Assembly: GCF_006346315.1 (NCBI RefSeq)
Contig: NZ_VDMR01000005.1
Span: forward strand, 55,335 to 119,334
Source of the DNA: Nocardioides litoris
GTDB lineage: Bacteria; Actinomycetota; Actinomycetes; Propionibacteriales; Nocardioidaceae
DNA length: 64,000 bases
Reading direction: 5' to 3'
The first letter of the stretch is position 1; each line of letters begins with the position of its first letter. The notes under the pieces were generated by a model. It searched no databases. It saw nothing but the letters and a program-made list of their open reading frames with translations, and had not been told where the DNA came from. This document shows positions 1-9,420 of the stretch, piece by piece. The position numbers and the translations under genes are program-made.

Positions 1-392
1 GCGGCGAGGGCGGTCAACGCCGCCGGAGGAGCGGTGAAGACGAAGCGCTTGCCGGGCTCGGGACGCCCGCCCCGGCCGACGGACGTCTCGAGGTTGACCA
101 CGGCGAGGTCGGCCTCGGCCAACGCGCCGAACGCCGGCGCGAGGGTGGTGGCGGGGTCGGCCTCGAGCCGGGCGCGCAGCGGGCCCTCCAGGTGGACGTC
201 GCCGGCCACGGCCAGGGTGAACGGGCGCGGGCGGGGCTGGGGCGTCGGGGGCGCGGCCGGCGTCGTGCTCGGGCCCGGGCTCGGGGTGGCGGTGGGGCTC
301 GGACCGGCGTCGGGGTCGGGCGCGGGATCGGTCGAGCAGGAGCCGGCGAGGGCGGCGGCCACCAGGACGGCGGCTGCGCCGCGACGCCTCAT
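1..392 (-). CDS. CapA-like metallophosphatase lipoprotein, N-terminal part
   Basis: Only about the first 130 residues are in the window; the gene runs off the left edge. The start ATG overlaps the stop of the upstream M28 peptidase gene (ATGA), so the two are translationally coupled. A short hydrophobic leader ends in a lipobox (LAGSC), then comes a Pro/Thr/Ser linker, then LAVAGDVHLEG and a VVNLETSVG segment, which fit the metal-binding start of the CapA / PGA_cap calcineurin-like family. It is probably an exported, lipid-anchored metallophosphatase-fold protein. Family members take part in poly-gamma-glutamate or other surface-polymer metabolism, but the substrate here cannot be told. A generic calcineurin-like esterase is the alternative. 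Confidence 0.72.
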   Translation of the reverse strand, partial: MRRRGAAAVLVAAALAGSCSTDPAPDPDAGPSPTATPSPGPSTTPAAPPTPQPRPRPFTLAVAGDVHLEGPLRARLEADPATTLAPAFGALAEADLAVVNLETSVGRGGRPEPGKRFVFTAPPAALTALA

Positions 393-1363
393 CGCAGCCA
401 GCCCAGCACGATCCGCCCGACCCGCGCCAGCTGCTCGCGCTCGACGACGGCGGGCACGTCCTGGGGGCTGTGGTAGCCGGCGTACGGCGTGGAGCCGAGG
501 CGCGCGGCGGGCAGCCCGTCGTCGGTGAACGACTCGTGGTCGCTGGAGGTCTCGAACGCCTGCTCCTCGGTCGGGACGCCGGCCCGGCGGGCGGCGGCGA
601 GCAGCTCGCGGCTGACCGCGTTGGCCTCGCCGACGGTCTGCACGGGCACGACCGACCCGACGCCGACCCGGTCGAGCGAGACCATCCCGCGCAGCCCGCG
701 TCGCTCGGCGGGGGAGAGGGAGGCGACGTACGCCTTCGAGCCGTAGTGGTGGGCGTCGCCGGGCCCGCGCGGCTCCTCGGACCCGAACAGCACGAGCGTC
801 ACCGGCAGCCGTGCCCGGCGCTGCTCGAGCGCCTCGGCCACGGCGAGCACGAGCCCGACGCCGGAGGCGTTGTCCTCCGCGCCCGGGGCCTGCGGCACGG
901 TGTCGAGGTGGGCGCCGACGAGCAGCCACGGCCCACCCGGACGCGCCTCGCCCTGGGTGGCGACCAGGTTGACCGACGGCCCGGCCTCGACGGGCACGCC
1001 CCACGACACCCCGGCCGGGGTGGAGAACCGCTGCCGCCGCACGGTCCAGCCGTACGACGCCAGCTCGCCCTCGGCCCAGGCGGCCGCGCGGCGGTAGGCC
1101 GCGGTGTGGCCCGGTCGGGGGCCGACCTCGCCGGCCAGGTGCGCGACCGCCGCCACCGCCGTGGCGGGTCGCAGGTCGTCGGGGGAGACCCGGGTCGGCC
1201 GCGGAGCGGGCTCGGGTGCGGGGGGCGTCGTCGGGGTCGTCGTCGGTGTCGCGAGCCCGCTCGGTGGTCCGGCGACGGGGAAGCCGTCGAGATCGTCGTC
1301 GGGGCCGGAGCAGGCAGACGCCGTCAACCCGAGGGCGAGGACGAGACCTGCGGCGCGGCGCAT
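389..1363 (-). CDS. M28-family metallopeptidase lipoprotein
   Basis: 324 residues. The signal peptide carries a lipobox (LTASAC, Cys near residue 18), so the mature protein should be a lipoprotein on the outer face of the membrane, held by a Pro/Thr-rich linker (residues 25-60). The catalytic domain shows the zinc-peptidase M28 signatures in order: GAHLDTV (zinc His/Asp), EDNASGV (second zinc ligand), FGSEEPRG (catalytic Glu pair), SLDRVG and YHSPQD (late zinc His). M28 enzymes are co-catalytic di-zinc aminopeptidases or carboxypeptidases; the exact specificity is unknown. It is the first gene of a two-gene unit with the CapA-like lipoprotein. Length is normal for single-domain M28 enzymes. 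Confidence 0.88.
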   Translation of the reverse strand: MRRAAGLVLALGLTASACSGPDDDLDGFPVAGPPSGLATPTTTPTTPPAPEPAPRPTRVSPDDLRPATAVAAVAHLAGEVGPRPGHTAAYRRAAAWAEGELASYGWTVRRQRFSTPAGVSWGVPVEAGPSVNLVATQGEARPGGPWLLVGAHLDTVPQAPGAEDNASGVGLVLAVAEALEQRRARLPVTLVLFGSEEPRGPGDAHHYGSKAYVASLSPAERRGLRGMVSLDRVGVGSVVPVQTVGEANAVSRELLAAARRAGVPTEEQAFETSSDHESFTDDGLPAARLGSTPYAGYHSPQDVPAVVEREQLARVGRIVLGWLR

Positions 1364-1403
1364 GCGCCGATGGTCGCAACCCTGGTCAAGCGGTGGGGAC
1401 CGC

Positions 1404-2120
1404 TCAGGCGGGCACCAGCGCGTCGGCGAGGGCGAGCTCGGCCAGCAGCTCGGCGTGCGCGACGGCGGAGTCGACGAGGGGGAGCGGGGCGTCCTCGGCC
1501 CCGACGAGCAGCCCGATCTCGGTGCAGGCGAGCACGGCCGCGTCGGCGCCGCGGGCCTGCAGGTCGCGCATCACCTCGACGTACGCCGCCCGCGACTCCG
1601 GGCGGAAGACGCCCTGGGTGATCTCGTCGAAGACGACCCGGTCGACCAGCTCGCGGCCGGCCGCGTCGGGGACGACGACGGTGATGCCGTGGCGGGCGAG
1701 CCGGTCGGCGTAGAAGGTCTCCTCCATCACCCAGCGGGCGCCGAGCAGGCCGAGGGTGGTCCACCCGTGGCGCTGGGCGACCGCGGCCACGGCGTCGGCG
1801 ATGTGCACGGCCCGGGCGCCGCGGGCGGTGGCGGCGGCCTCGAGGGCGGCGAAGTTCTTGTGCATCAGGTTGGTGCACAGCCCGACGACGTCGGCGCCGC
1901 CGGCGACGCACCGCCCGGTGGCCTCGGCGAGGAGCCGGGCCGAGCCCTCCCAGTCGCCGCGCACCTGGCAGTCGCGCACCTCGGCGAAGTCGAGGGACTG
2001 CAGCGAGACGCGGGCCGAGGCGTGGCCGCCGAGCCGGGCCGCGACGACCTCGTTGACGATCCGGTAGTAGGTGGCGGTGGAGTGCCAGGACATGCCGCCG
2101 ACGAGGCCGATGGTCTGCAT
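1404..2120 (-). CDS. Aspartate/glutamate racemase family protein
   Basis: 238 residues, normal for the Asp/Glu/hydantoin racemase superfamily. The protein begins MQTIGLVGGMSWHST, the typical nucleotide-free N-terminal strand of these enzymes. The two catalytic cysteines are visible in VGLCTNLMHK (about residue 80) and LACTEIGLL (about residue 190). Such enzymes interconvert L- and D-aspartate or glutamate in the cytoplasm without PLP. The start ATG is preceded by a purine-rich GGGGGA. The gene diverges from a LysR regulator across 72 bases, so the regulator may control it. The amino acid used cannot be decided from sequence. Confidence 0.85.
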   Translation of the reverse strand: MQTIGLVGGMSWHSTATYYRIVNEVVAARLGGHASARVSLQSLDFAEVRDCQVRGDWEGSARLLAEATGRCVAGGADVVGLCTNLMHKNFAALEAAATARGARAVHIADAVAAVAQRHGWTTLGLLGARWVMEETFYADRLARHGITVVVPDAAGRELVDRVVFDEITQGVFRPESRAAYVEVMRDLQARGADAAVLACTEIGLLVGAEDAPLPLVDSAVAHAELLAELALADALVPA

Positions 2121-2192
2121 GTCCCCCAGGTTGGCGGACCGCGGGGCCAGAAGGAATCCCCGACCTCGTAGGAGAAGGCATAACCTGAGCTT

Positions 2193-3086
2193 GTGGCCCT
2201 CGACCCTCGCCGCCTCCTCATCCTGCGCGACGTCGCCCGCGCCGGGTCGATCAGCGCGGCCGCCCGCACGCTCGGCTGGACCCAGCCGGCGGTGAGCCAG
2301 CACCTCGCCCGCCTCGAGCGCGACGCCGGCGCCCCGCTGCTGCTGCGCGGCCCGGGCGGCGTCACCCCGACCGAGGCCGGTGAGCTGCTGCTGCGCCGGG
2401 CCGACGTGGTCGCCGCCGAGCTCCACGCCGCCGAGGAGGAGCTCGCCGCGCTGACCCAGCTGCGGGCGGGGCGGGTGCGCCTCGTCGCGTTCCCGTCGGC
2501 CGCCGCGACCCTGGTGCCCGAGGCCGTCGGCGCCCTCGCCGCGGCCCACCCCGACGTCACGGTCGGGCTGGAGGAGGCCGAGCCCCCCGAGGCCCTCGCG
2601 GCCGTGGCGAGCGGCGACGCCGACCTCGCGCTCGTCTTCGGGTACGACGGACCGCCGGCCGGCCTCGGCCCGCTGGTGTGGCAGCGACTGCTCGACGAGG
2701 CCGTCCACCTCGTCGTGCCCCCGGGGCGGCGGGGGCCCGGCCGCCGCGGCCTGGCCGCGCTGGCCGCCGACGACTGGATCGGCGGCTGCGTGCGCTGCCG
2801 CACGCACCTGGTCGAGTGCTGCGAGGCGGCGGGATTCACCCCGACCGTGCGGCACACCACCGACGACTACGTGGTCGTGCAGGCCCTGGTCGCCCGCGGC
2901 CTCGGCGTCACCGTGCTGCCCGCCAGCGCCCTCGCCGCCTACCGGCACCCGGACGTGCAGGTCGTGCCGATGGCCTCGCTCGGCCGCCGCCACGTCGGCC
3001 TCGTCCACCGGCCCGGGGCCGACGGTGTCCCGGCGACGGCCGCCCTGGTGGCCGAGGTGCGGCGGGCGGCCCGCGACACGGCCTAG
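2193..3086 (+). CDS. LysR-family transcriptional regulator
   Basis: 297 residues. The N-terminal winged helix-turn-helix (residues 5-65) reads RAGSISAAARTLGWTQPAVS, typical of LysR proteins, followed by a linker helix and a periplasmic-binding-protein-like effector domain (residues 90-290). The GTG start sits 6 bases after TAACCT, a -10-like hexamer, so the message is probably leaderless. It diverges from the racemase, its most likely target. The last 35 residues (from MASLGRRHVGLV) are duplicated in the chimeric frame at 3686-3910, where the first 49 bases are identical; this gene is therefore one donor of that rearrangement. Confidence 0.9.
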   Translation: MALDPRRLLILRDVARAGSISAAARTLGWTQPAVSQHLARLERDAGAPLLLRGPGGVTPTEAGELLLRRADVVAAELHAAEEELAALTQLRAGRVRLVAFPSAAATLVPEAVGALAAAHPDVTVGLEEAEPPEALAAVASGDADLALVFGYDGPPAGLGPLVWQRLLDEAVHLVVPPGRRGPGRRGLAALAADDWIGGCVRCRTHLVECCEAAGFTPTVRHTTDDYVVVQALVARGLGVTVLPASALAAYRHPDVQVVPMASLGRRHVGLVHRPGADGVPATAALVAEVRRAARDTA

Positions 3087-3095
3087 GGTCGCGGC

Positions 3096-3689
3096 GTGGC
3101 GCGTCGTGGGTGGGTCTCGGCCGAGGTGGGTCCGGAACGGTGGGTCCGGGTGGTGGTCTTCGACGAGCTGCCCGGCTTCGCGCGGACGCTCTCGGACACC
3201 CGGACCAACCTGCGCCGGTCGGTCCTGGCCCTCGCGGTGGTCGCCGTGGGCTTCGGCCTCGGCAGCCTGCTCGGCAGGACGGGCCATCCGGAGCTCGCCG
3301 TCGTGCCGTACGCCGTCGCCCTGGTCGCCCTGGGGTGGGGCGCCTTCCACGCCTACCGGGCCCGCTGGCGCAACGACCAGCAGGCGCTGGACGACGCCGC
3401 GCAGGCCCGGGCCGAGCGCGCCCGGGGCGAGCGGCCGCGGAGGGCTCCCGGGGCGCCGGTGTTCAAGCGGGCCTCATCGGCCGCCGAGATGGGCTCCTGG
3501 CTGGTCGGGGTGACCACGGTGGCGGCCGCCGACGTCGTCGACGTGACGGTGGCCGACGACCCGACCCGCGGCGACCACCGGGTCGCCACGGTCCGGCTCG
3601 CCGACGGCGCCGTGCGCGCCTACACCTCGCCCGACCGGTCCCTCGAGCGCCTTCTCGCGGCGTTCGGGCGGGGCGTGGGCCGGGGGTGA
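3096..3689 (+). CDS. Hypothetical membrane protein with two central TM helices
   Basis: 197 residues, family not recognised. A hydrophilic N-terminal 45 residues is followed by two membrane segments (about residues 46-64 and 70-88), a basic Arg/Ala-rich stretch, and a C-terminal soluble part (residues 125-197) that ends in a YTSPDRSLERLL-like segment. The chosen GTG lies 6 bases after TAGGGT and 9 bases after the LysR stop, so it may have its own leaderless promoter. Its stop overlaps the GTG of the chimeric frame at 3686 (GTGA). Probably an integral membrane protein facing the cytoplasm with both ends. No function can be assigned. Confidence 0.7.
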   Translation: MARRGWVSAEVGPERWVRVVVFDELPGFARTLSDTRTNLRRSVLALAVVAVGFGLGSLLGRTGHPELAVVPYAVALVALGWGAFHAYRARWRNDQQALDDAAQARAERARGERPRRAPGAPVFKRASSAAEMGSWLVGVTTVAAADVVDVTVADDPTRGDHRVATVRLADGAVRAYTSPDRSLERLLAAFGRGVGRG

Positions 3690-3910
3690 GCACCGTCGAG
3701 GTGCGCCCGTTCGAGGACGACGACGCCCCAGCCGTCGCGCGCGTGGCCACCGCCGTGCAGTGGCCCTCGCTGACCGAACCGATGGCCTCGCTCGGCCGCC
3801 GCCACGTCGGCCTCGTCCACCGGCCCGTGGCCGACGGCGTGCCCGCGACCGCCGAGGTCGTCCGCCGCCTGGTCACTGCGGTGCGTGTCGGCCGACCGGC
3901 GGCGGGGTAG
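3686..3910 (+). pseudogene. Chimeric fragment: GNAT N-terminus fused to LysR C-terminus
   Basis: The 75-codon frame starts with [17 protein letters not shown], matching the first 30 or so residues of the intact acetyltransferase at 4385. It then switches within LTEP|MASLG to MASLGRRHVGLVHRP, matching the C-terminus of the LysR regulator at 2193. Bases 3779-3827 are identical to 2967-3015. It therefore carries neither an acetyl-CoA site nor a DNA-binding domain and cannot do either parent's job. The junction keeps the frame open, which may be chance in high-GC DNA. It lies between its two parents, so it looks like a local duplication and fusion. Whether it is translated is unknown. Confidence 0.75.
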
Positions 3911-3920
3911 GTCGGGACAC

Positions 3921-4343
3921 GTGGCTCTCGACGACCCCGCCCCCGTCTCCCGCACCGCGATCGCCGTGGTGGCGGTCGTCGGCCTCCTCGTCCTCGGCTG
4001 GGGCGTCGTCGGCCTGTGGACCTCGCCGGCCGTCGACCGCGTCACCGGCGCCGCTCCCGACGAGCGGGTCGAGGCCACGTGCGCGGCGGTGATGGCCTCC
4101 CCGGGTGACGGCGGGGTCGTCGAGACCCGCCGTGACGGCGAGGTGGTCGATCCGGACCTCGACGTCGAGGGTGACGGCGACCCGCGGATCAGCCGCGACG
4201 TCTTCGGCTCGACGGTCGCAGCCTCCTGCGACCAGGCGCGGGGCCGGCGGACCGCGGTGGCCCTGCAGGCGGGACTCGCGGGCGGTGCCGTGCTGGTCGT
4301 CGCGGGCAGCCTGGCCCGGCGTCGTCGGGAGTACCTCGCCTGA
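3921..4343 (+). CDS. Small membrane protein, two TM helices
   Basis: About 140 residues from GTG 3921. One hydrophobic segment lies near the N-terminus (RTAIAVVAVVGLLVLGWGVV, residues 11-30) and another near the C-terminus (VALQAGLAGGAVLVVAGSLA, residues 112-131), followed by a positively charged tail RRRREY. The loop between them is acidic and has two cysteines (EATCAAV and ASCDQA) that could pair outside the cell. The family is not recognised. An upstream ATG/GTG at 3885 in the same frame is possible but would add an arginine-rich stretch unlike a real N-terminus. It sits between the chimeric fragment and the intact GNAT gene. Confidence 0.6.
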   Translation: MALDDPAPVSRTAIAVVAVVGLLVLGWGVVGLWTSPAVDRVTGAAPDERVEATCAAVMASPGDGGVVETRRDGEVVDPDLDVEGDGDPRISRDVFGSTVAASCDQARGRRTAVALQAGLAGGAVLVVAGSLARRRREYLA

Positions 4344-4384
4344 GGGGTGGGAGTGCGGCGGTCCCCGTCCGTACCGTGCAGGTC

Positions 4385-4789
4385 GTGAGCACGGTCGAGG
4401 TGCGCCCGTTCGAGGACGACGACGCCCCGGCCGTCGCGCACCTGGCCATCGCCGTGCAGTGGCCCTCGCTGGCCGACCCCGAGGTGGTCGCGCGCGTGTG
4501 CACCGCGCCCGGGTCGGCGGCGCACGTCGCGACCTGCGGCGAGCACGGCGTGGTCGGCTGGGCGCAGGCCCTGGGCGACGGGGTGCTGCAGTCGCACCTG
4601 TCCTTCCTGGCCGTGCGGCCCGACCACCGTCGCCGCGGCATCGCCCGGCTGCTGGTCGTGGCGACGTTCCAGGCCACCGGGACGCTGCGGATGGACCTCG
4701 TCACCGACGCCGCCGGCGACGCGGAGGGGTTCTACGAGCGGTTCGAGCACACGCGGATGGGCGGGTTCCGGATCTACCCGGGCGCCTGA
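4385..4789 (+). CDS. GNAT-family N-acetyltransferase
   Basis: About 134 residues from GTG 4385. The acetyl-CoA binding motif A is clear ([17 protein letters not shown], about residues 74-90), and the C-terminal [11 protein letters not shown] fits the last strand of GNAT proteins. The start was chosen because GTG 4385 lies 7 bases after TACCGT, a -10-like hexamer giving a leaderless message, and because the duplicated copy at 3686 begins at the same GTG. An in-frame GTG at 4376 would overlap that hexamer. Likely transfers an acetyl group to a small-molecule or protein amine; substrate unknown. Its first 90 bases were duplicated into the upstream chimera. Confidence 0.85.
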   Translation: MSTVEVRPFEDDDAPAVAHLAIAVQWPSLADPEVVARVCTAPGSAAHVATCGEHGVVGWAQALGDGVLQSHLSFLAVRPDHRRRGIARLLVVATFQATGTLRMDLVTDAAGDAEGFYERFEHTRMGGFRIYPGA

Positions 4790-4896
4790 GCGGGGTCTTC
4801 CGCTCCGGTCGGGGACGTCGGGGACGTCATGCGCCTGGGTGCCTCCGGTCGCCGCCACGTATGACGAAGACCACACCTCGCGGTCCCACCACGACC

Positions 4897-4922
4897 GGAA
4901 CAACCCTGACCGACCACCCGTT
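4897..4922 (+). promoter_or_regulatory. SigR/SigH-type promoter of dnaK operon
   Basis: GGAAC at 4897-4901 is followed after exactly 18 bases by GTT at 4920-4922. This is the GGAAY-N18-GTT consensus of the disulfide/heat-stress ECF sigma factors SigR (Streptomyces) and SigH (Mycobacterium). The predicted transcription start is near 4929, about 72 bases upstream of dnaK. The match is seen directly; use by such a sigma factor is inferred, supported by the same arrangement upstream of clpB. Confidence 0.7.
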
Positions 4923-4937
4923 GTGCCCTGTGCAAGA

Positions 4938-4958
4938 CTTGAGCCATCCAGACTCAAC
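4938..4958 (+). promoter_or_regulatory. HAIR operator (HspR-binding site) upstream of dnaK
   Basis: CTTGAGC-N7-ACTCAAC, against the HAIR consensus CTTGAGT-N7-ACTCAAG known for HspR in Streptomyces and Mycobacterium. The spacing is exact and only the outermost base of the right arm and the last base of the left arm differ. It lies just downstream of the predicted SigR-type start, so HspR bound here could act as a roadblock as well as block any other promoter. hspR itself is the last gene of the operon, which gives autoregulation. Confidence 0.88.
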
Positions 4959-5000
4959 TTGTCTGACTCCCCATCACGTAGGAAGCACGGAGGACACACC

Positions 5001-6862
<1,862 letters not shown>

Positions 6863-6866
<4 letters not shown>

Positions 6867-7495
6867 CCGAGACCCCTCAGCAGCCCGAGCAGCAGCCCGA
6901 GCCGGTCGAGGGGTCGCTCCAGGACGAGGCGGTGGCGGCGGCCGAGGCGGCCGCCACCGCTCCGGACGGGTCGGCGGCCACCGGCGTGCCGGAGGGCCAG
7001 GTCGGGGCCGAGACCGAGGTCGAGGCCCCGCTCGACCCCGCGGTGCCCGAGTCACCGGGCGACCGGCTCGTGCTGGCCGAGCGACTGGCCGAGGAGCGGC
7101 TGGCCGACCTGCAGCGCACCCAGGCCGAGTTCATCAACTACAAGCGGCGCACCGAGCGCGACCGCGACGTCGTCGTCCAGAACGCGAAGTTCAGCGCGCT
7201 GGCCCCGATCGTCGAGGTCCTCGACAACATCGACCGGGCCCGCGAGCACGGCGAGGTCGAGGGTGGGTTCAAGTCGGTGGCCGAGCAGCTCGAGCGGGTC
7301 GTCGCGGCCGCCGGCCTCGTCAAGTACGGCGAGCCGGGCGACGCCTTCGACCCGACCCGGCACGACGCGCTGAGCCACCTCGGCACCGACCCCGAGGTCA
7401 CCGTGACGACGTGCAAGGTCGTCGCCAAGGCCGGCTACGCCATCGGCGAGCGGGTCGTGCGCGCGGCGCAGGTGCTCGTCGTCGACCCGGAGTAG
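6863..7495 (+). CDS. grpE: Nucleotide exchange factor GrpE
   Basis: 210 residues. Releases ADP from DnaK to restart the chaperone cycle. The N-terminal 60 residues are Gln/Pro/Glu/Ala rich and probably disordered. A long helix follows ([20 protein letters not shown]), then the conserved [13 protein letters not shown] segment, and the C-terminal beta domain contains [17 protein letters not shown], the GrpE family signature region. It starts at GTG overlapping the dnaK stop by four bases, so translation is coupled. Second gene of the heat-shock operon, 41 bases ahead of dnaJ. Confidence 0.97.
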
Positions 7496-7536
7496 ACCCC
7501 GGGACCGGACAGGAAGAGACAGGGAGAGGAGGAGGG

Positions 7537-8730
7537 ATGGCTGACGACCAGGGCTTCCGGCCCGACTGGGCCCAGAAGGACTTCTACGCCGTGCTCGGCG
7601 TGGGCAAGGACGCCTCGGCCGCCGACGTCAAGAAGGCCTACAAGAAGCTGGCGCGGGACAACCATCCCGATGCCCACCCCGACGAGCCGGCCAAGCTGGA
7701 GAAGTTCAAGCAGGTAGCCGAGGCCTACGACGTCGTCGGCGACCCCGACAAGCGCGCCAAGTACGACGAGATGCGCCAGCTCTACGGCTCCGGCGGCGGG
7801 TTCCGCGGCTTCGGCGGCGGCGGTGGTGGTGCCGGGGGTGGGTCGTTCAACCTCGACGACCTCCTCGGCGACCGCGCCCGCGGCGGGGGCGGCGGCTTCG
7901 GCGACATGTTCGGAGACCTCTTCGGCGGCGGTGGGGCCGGCGGTCGTCGTACCCAGCAGCAGGCGCGGCGCGCCACCAAGGGTGCCGACGTCGAGACCTC
8001 GGCGACGATCTCCTTCACCGACGCCCTCGACGGCGTGACGATCTCGCTGCGGCTGACCTCGGACTCCGCGTGCCCCACCTGCTCGGGCACGGGCGGCAAG
8101 CCCGGCACCAAGCCGCACATCTGCCCCGAGTGCGAGGGCGCCGGGTTCGTCGTGCAGTCGATGGGCGGCGCGTTCTCCATCAACGAGACCTGCCCGGCGT
8201 GCGGAGGCCGCCAGCTGGTCTACGACGAGAAGTGCCCCACCTGCCACGGCAGCGGCCGCGGCACGTCGGCCCGCACCATCCAGGCCCGCATCCCCGCGGG
8301 GGTGAAGGACGGCCAGCGGATCCGGCTGCGCGGCAAGGGCGGCGCCGGAGAGGGCGGCGGCCCGGCCGGCGACCTGTACGTCGCGGTCAAGGTCCGGCCC
8401 CACCGCGTCTTCGGGCGTGCGGGCGACAACCTCACCCTCGACGTCCCGATCTCCTTCGACGAGGCCGCCCTCGGCGCGGAGGTCACGGTGCCCACCCTGG
8501 GCGGCGCGCCCGTCACCCTGCGGCTGCCCGCCGGCACCCCCAACGGCCGCACCTTCCGGGTCCGCGGCCGCGGCGCCACCAAGGCCGACGGCACCCGCGG
8601 TGACCTGCTGGCCACGGTGCAGGTGCAGGTGCCCGCGGTGCTCGACCAGGCCGCCCGCGAGGCGGTCGAGGCCTACCGGGCCGCGACGGCCGACAAGCCG
8701 TTGCGGGCGGGGTTGTTCGAGGAGGCGTGA
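7537..8730 (+). CDS. dnaJ: Hsp40 co-chaperone DnaJ
   Basis: 397 residues. Delivers substrates to DnaK and stimulates its ATPase. Domains in order: J-domain with the HPD triad (DNHPDAHPDEP, about residue 47), a long Gly/Phe region (residues 85-140), a zinc-binding region with four CxxCxGxG-like repeats (CPTCSGTG, CPECEGAG, CPACGGRQ, CPTCHGSG), and the C-terminal substrate domains. The third repeat departs from the consensus at its last positions, which is common. ATG 7537 follows a strong GGAGGAGG. It is the type found in the dnaK operon of actinobacteria, where a second DnaJ usually lies elsewhere. Confidence 0.97.
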   Translation: MADDQGFRPDWAQKDFYAVLGVGKDASAADVKKAYKKLARDNHPDAHPDEPAKLEKFKQVAEAYDVVGDPDKRAKYDEMRQLYGSGGGFRGFGGGGGGAGGGSFNLDDLLGDRARGGGGGFGDMFGDLFGGGGAGGRRTQQQARRATKGADVETSATISFTDALDGVTISLRLTSDSACPTCSGTGGKPGTKPHICPECEGAGFVVQSMGGAFSINETCPACGGRQLVYDEKCPTCHGSGRGTSARTIQARIPAGVKDGQRIRLRGKGGAGEGGGPAGDLYVAVKVRPHRVFGRAGDNLTLDVPISFDEAALGAEVTVPTLGGAPVTLRLPAGTPNGRTFRVRGRGATKADGTRGDLLATVQVQVPAVLDQAAREAVEAYRAATADKPLRAGLFEEA

Positions 8731-8746
8731 GGCGGCCGTGAGCGCG

Positions 8747-8892
8747 ATGACCCCGGGCCCTGACACCCCGATCCAGTGCACCCCACGACGCCCCCCGGCT
8801 CCCCCGCTTCGCTCCTCCACCGGACGACGCCGCGGGGACCCCGCCACGGTGGTGCCGTCATGACCATGACGCCGGGACCTGACACCCCGATC
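8747..8892 (+). repeat. Direct duplication of the hspR start region
   Basis: Bases 8747-8773 and 8866-8892 match at 25 of 27 positions; both begin ATGACSCCGGG and run to CACCCCGATC. They are 119 bases apart, which is not a multiple of three, so the first copy is out of frame with hspR. The first copy lies 16 bases after the dnaJ stop, the place where hspR would normally start. The 92 bases between the copies show no gene. Confidence 0.8.
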
Positions 8893-9288
8893 TACGTCAT
8901 CTCCGTCGCCGCGCAGCTGACCGGGCTGCACCCGCAGACCCTGCGCACCTACGAGCGGATGGGCCTGATCACCCCCGGCCGCACCGGCGGCGGCGGGCGC
9001 CGCTACTCCCCGCGCGACGTCGAGCTGCTGCGCTCCATCGCCGACCTGACCGCCTCGGGCATCGGCATCGAGGGCGTCCGCCGCATCCTCGACCTCGAGC
9101 ACCGCGCCGACGCCCTCCGCGCCCGCAACGAGGAGCTCCAGGCCGAGCTCGAGGCCACCCGCGAGGCCCTGCGCGCCGCCCTGGCCGACCGGGCCGGGCG
9201 GCGCACGCCGGAGCGGCTGCCGGCGATCTTCACCCCGACGCCGTCCCGGGAGATCGTGGTCTGGCGGCGCGGCGGCGCCTTCCGCTGA
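8860..9288 (+). CDS. hspR: MerR-type heat-shock repressor HspR
   Basis: 142 residues from ATG 8860 (ATG 8866 is an equal candidate). Winged-helix MerR-family DNA-binding domain: VISVAAQLTGLHPQTLRTYE, then GLITPGRTGGGGRRYSPRD, followed by a coiled coil (residues 75-120) for dimerisation. The C-terminus EIVVWRRGGAF is typical of HspR. It represses the dnaK operon and clpB by binding HAIR sites, both of which are present here (4938 and 33458), and DnaK acts as co-repressor in Streptomyces. The gap from dnaJ is 129 bases because the start region is duplicated, and no good Shine-Dalgarno is seen ahead of the retained start, so its translation may be weak. Confidence 0.95.
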   Translation: MTMTPGPDTPIYVISVAAQLTGLHPQTLRTYERMGLITPGRTGGGGRRYSPRDVELLRSIADLTASGIGIEGVRRILDLEHRADALRARNEELQAELEATREALRAALADRAGRRTPERLPAIFTPTPSREIVVWRRGGAFR

Positions 9289-9301
9289 CCCCAGACGCAC
9301 G

Positions 9302-9331
9302 CTGACCCGTCGTGTATCTACGACGGGTCAG
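9302..9331. terminator. Hairpin at end of dnaK operon
   Basis: Perfect 12-bp stem CTGACCCGTCGT / ACGACGGGTCAG with a 6-base loop (9314-9319), 14 bases after the hspR stop. There is no T-run, as is usual for high-GC actinobacterial terminators. The same 12-bp stem recurs after clpB at 36149-36178. Confidence 0.75.
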
Positions 9332-9420
9332 TGGTGGGGTGTGCCAGTGGGGCACCTCAGAGACCGGGGCGTGCCGGTGGTCCCGCTCACCGGTGGTGGG
9401 CGGGGTGCGGGGCGTGGTGG

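Noticed and set aside
8747..8863. hspR starting at the first ATG copy (8747)
   Set aside because: That frame is shifted relative to hspR and runs into low-complexity sequence before stopping; the MerR domain is only in the frame from 8860/8866.
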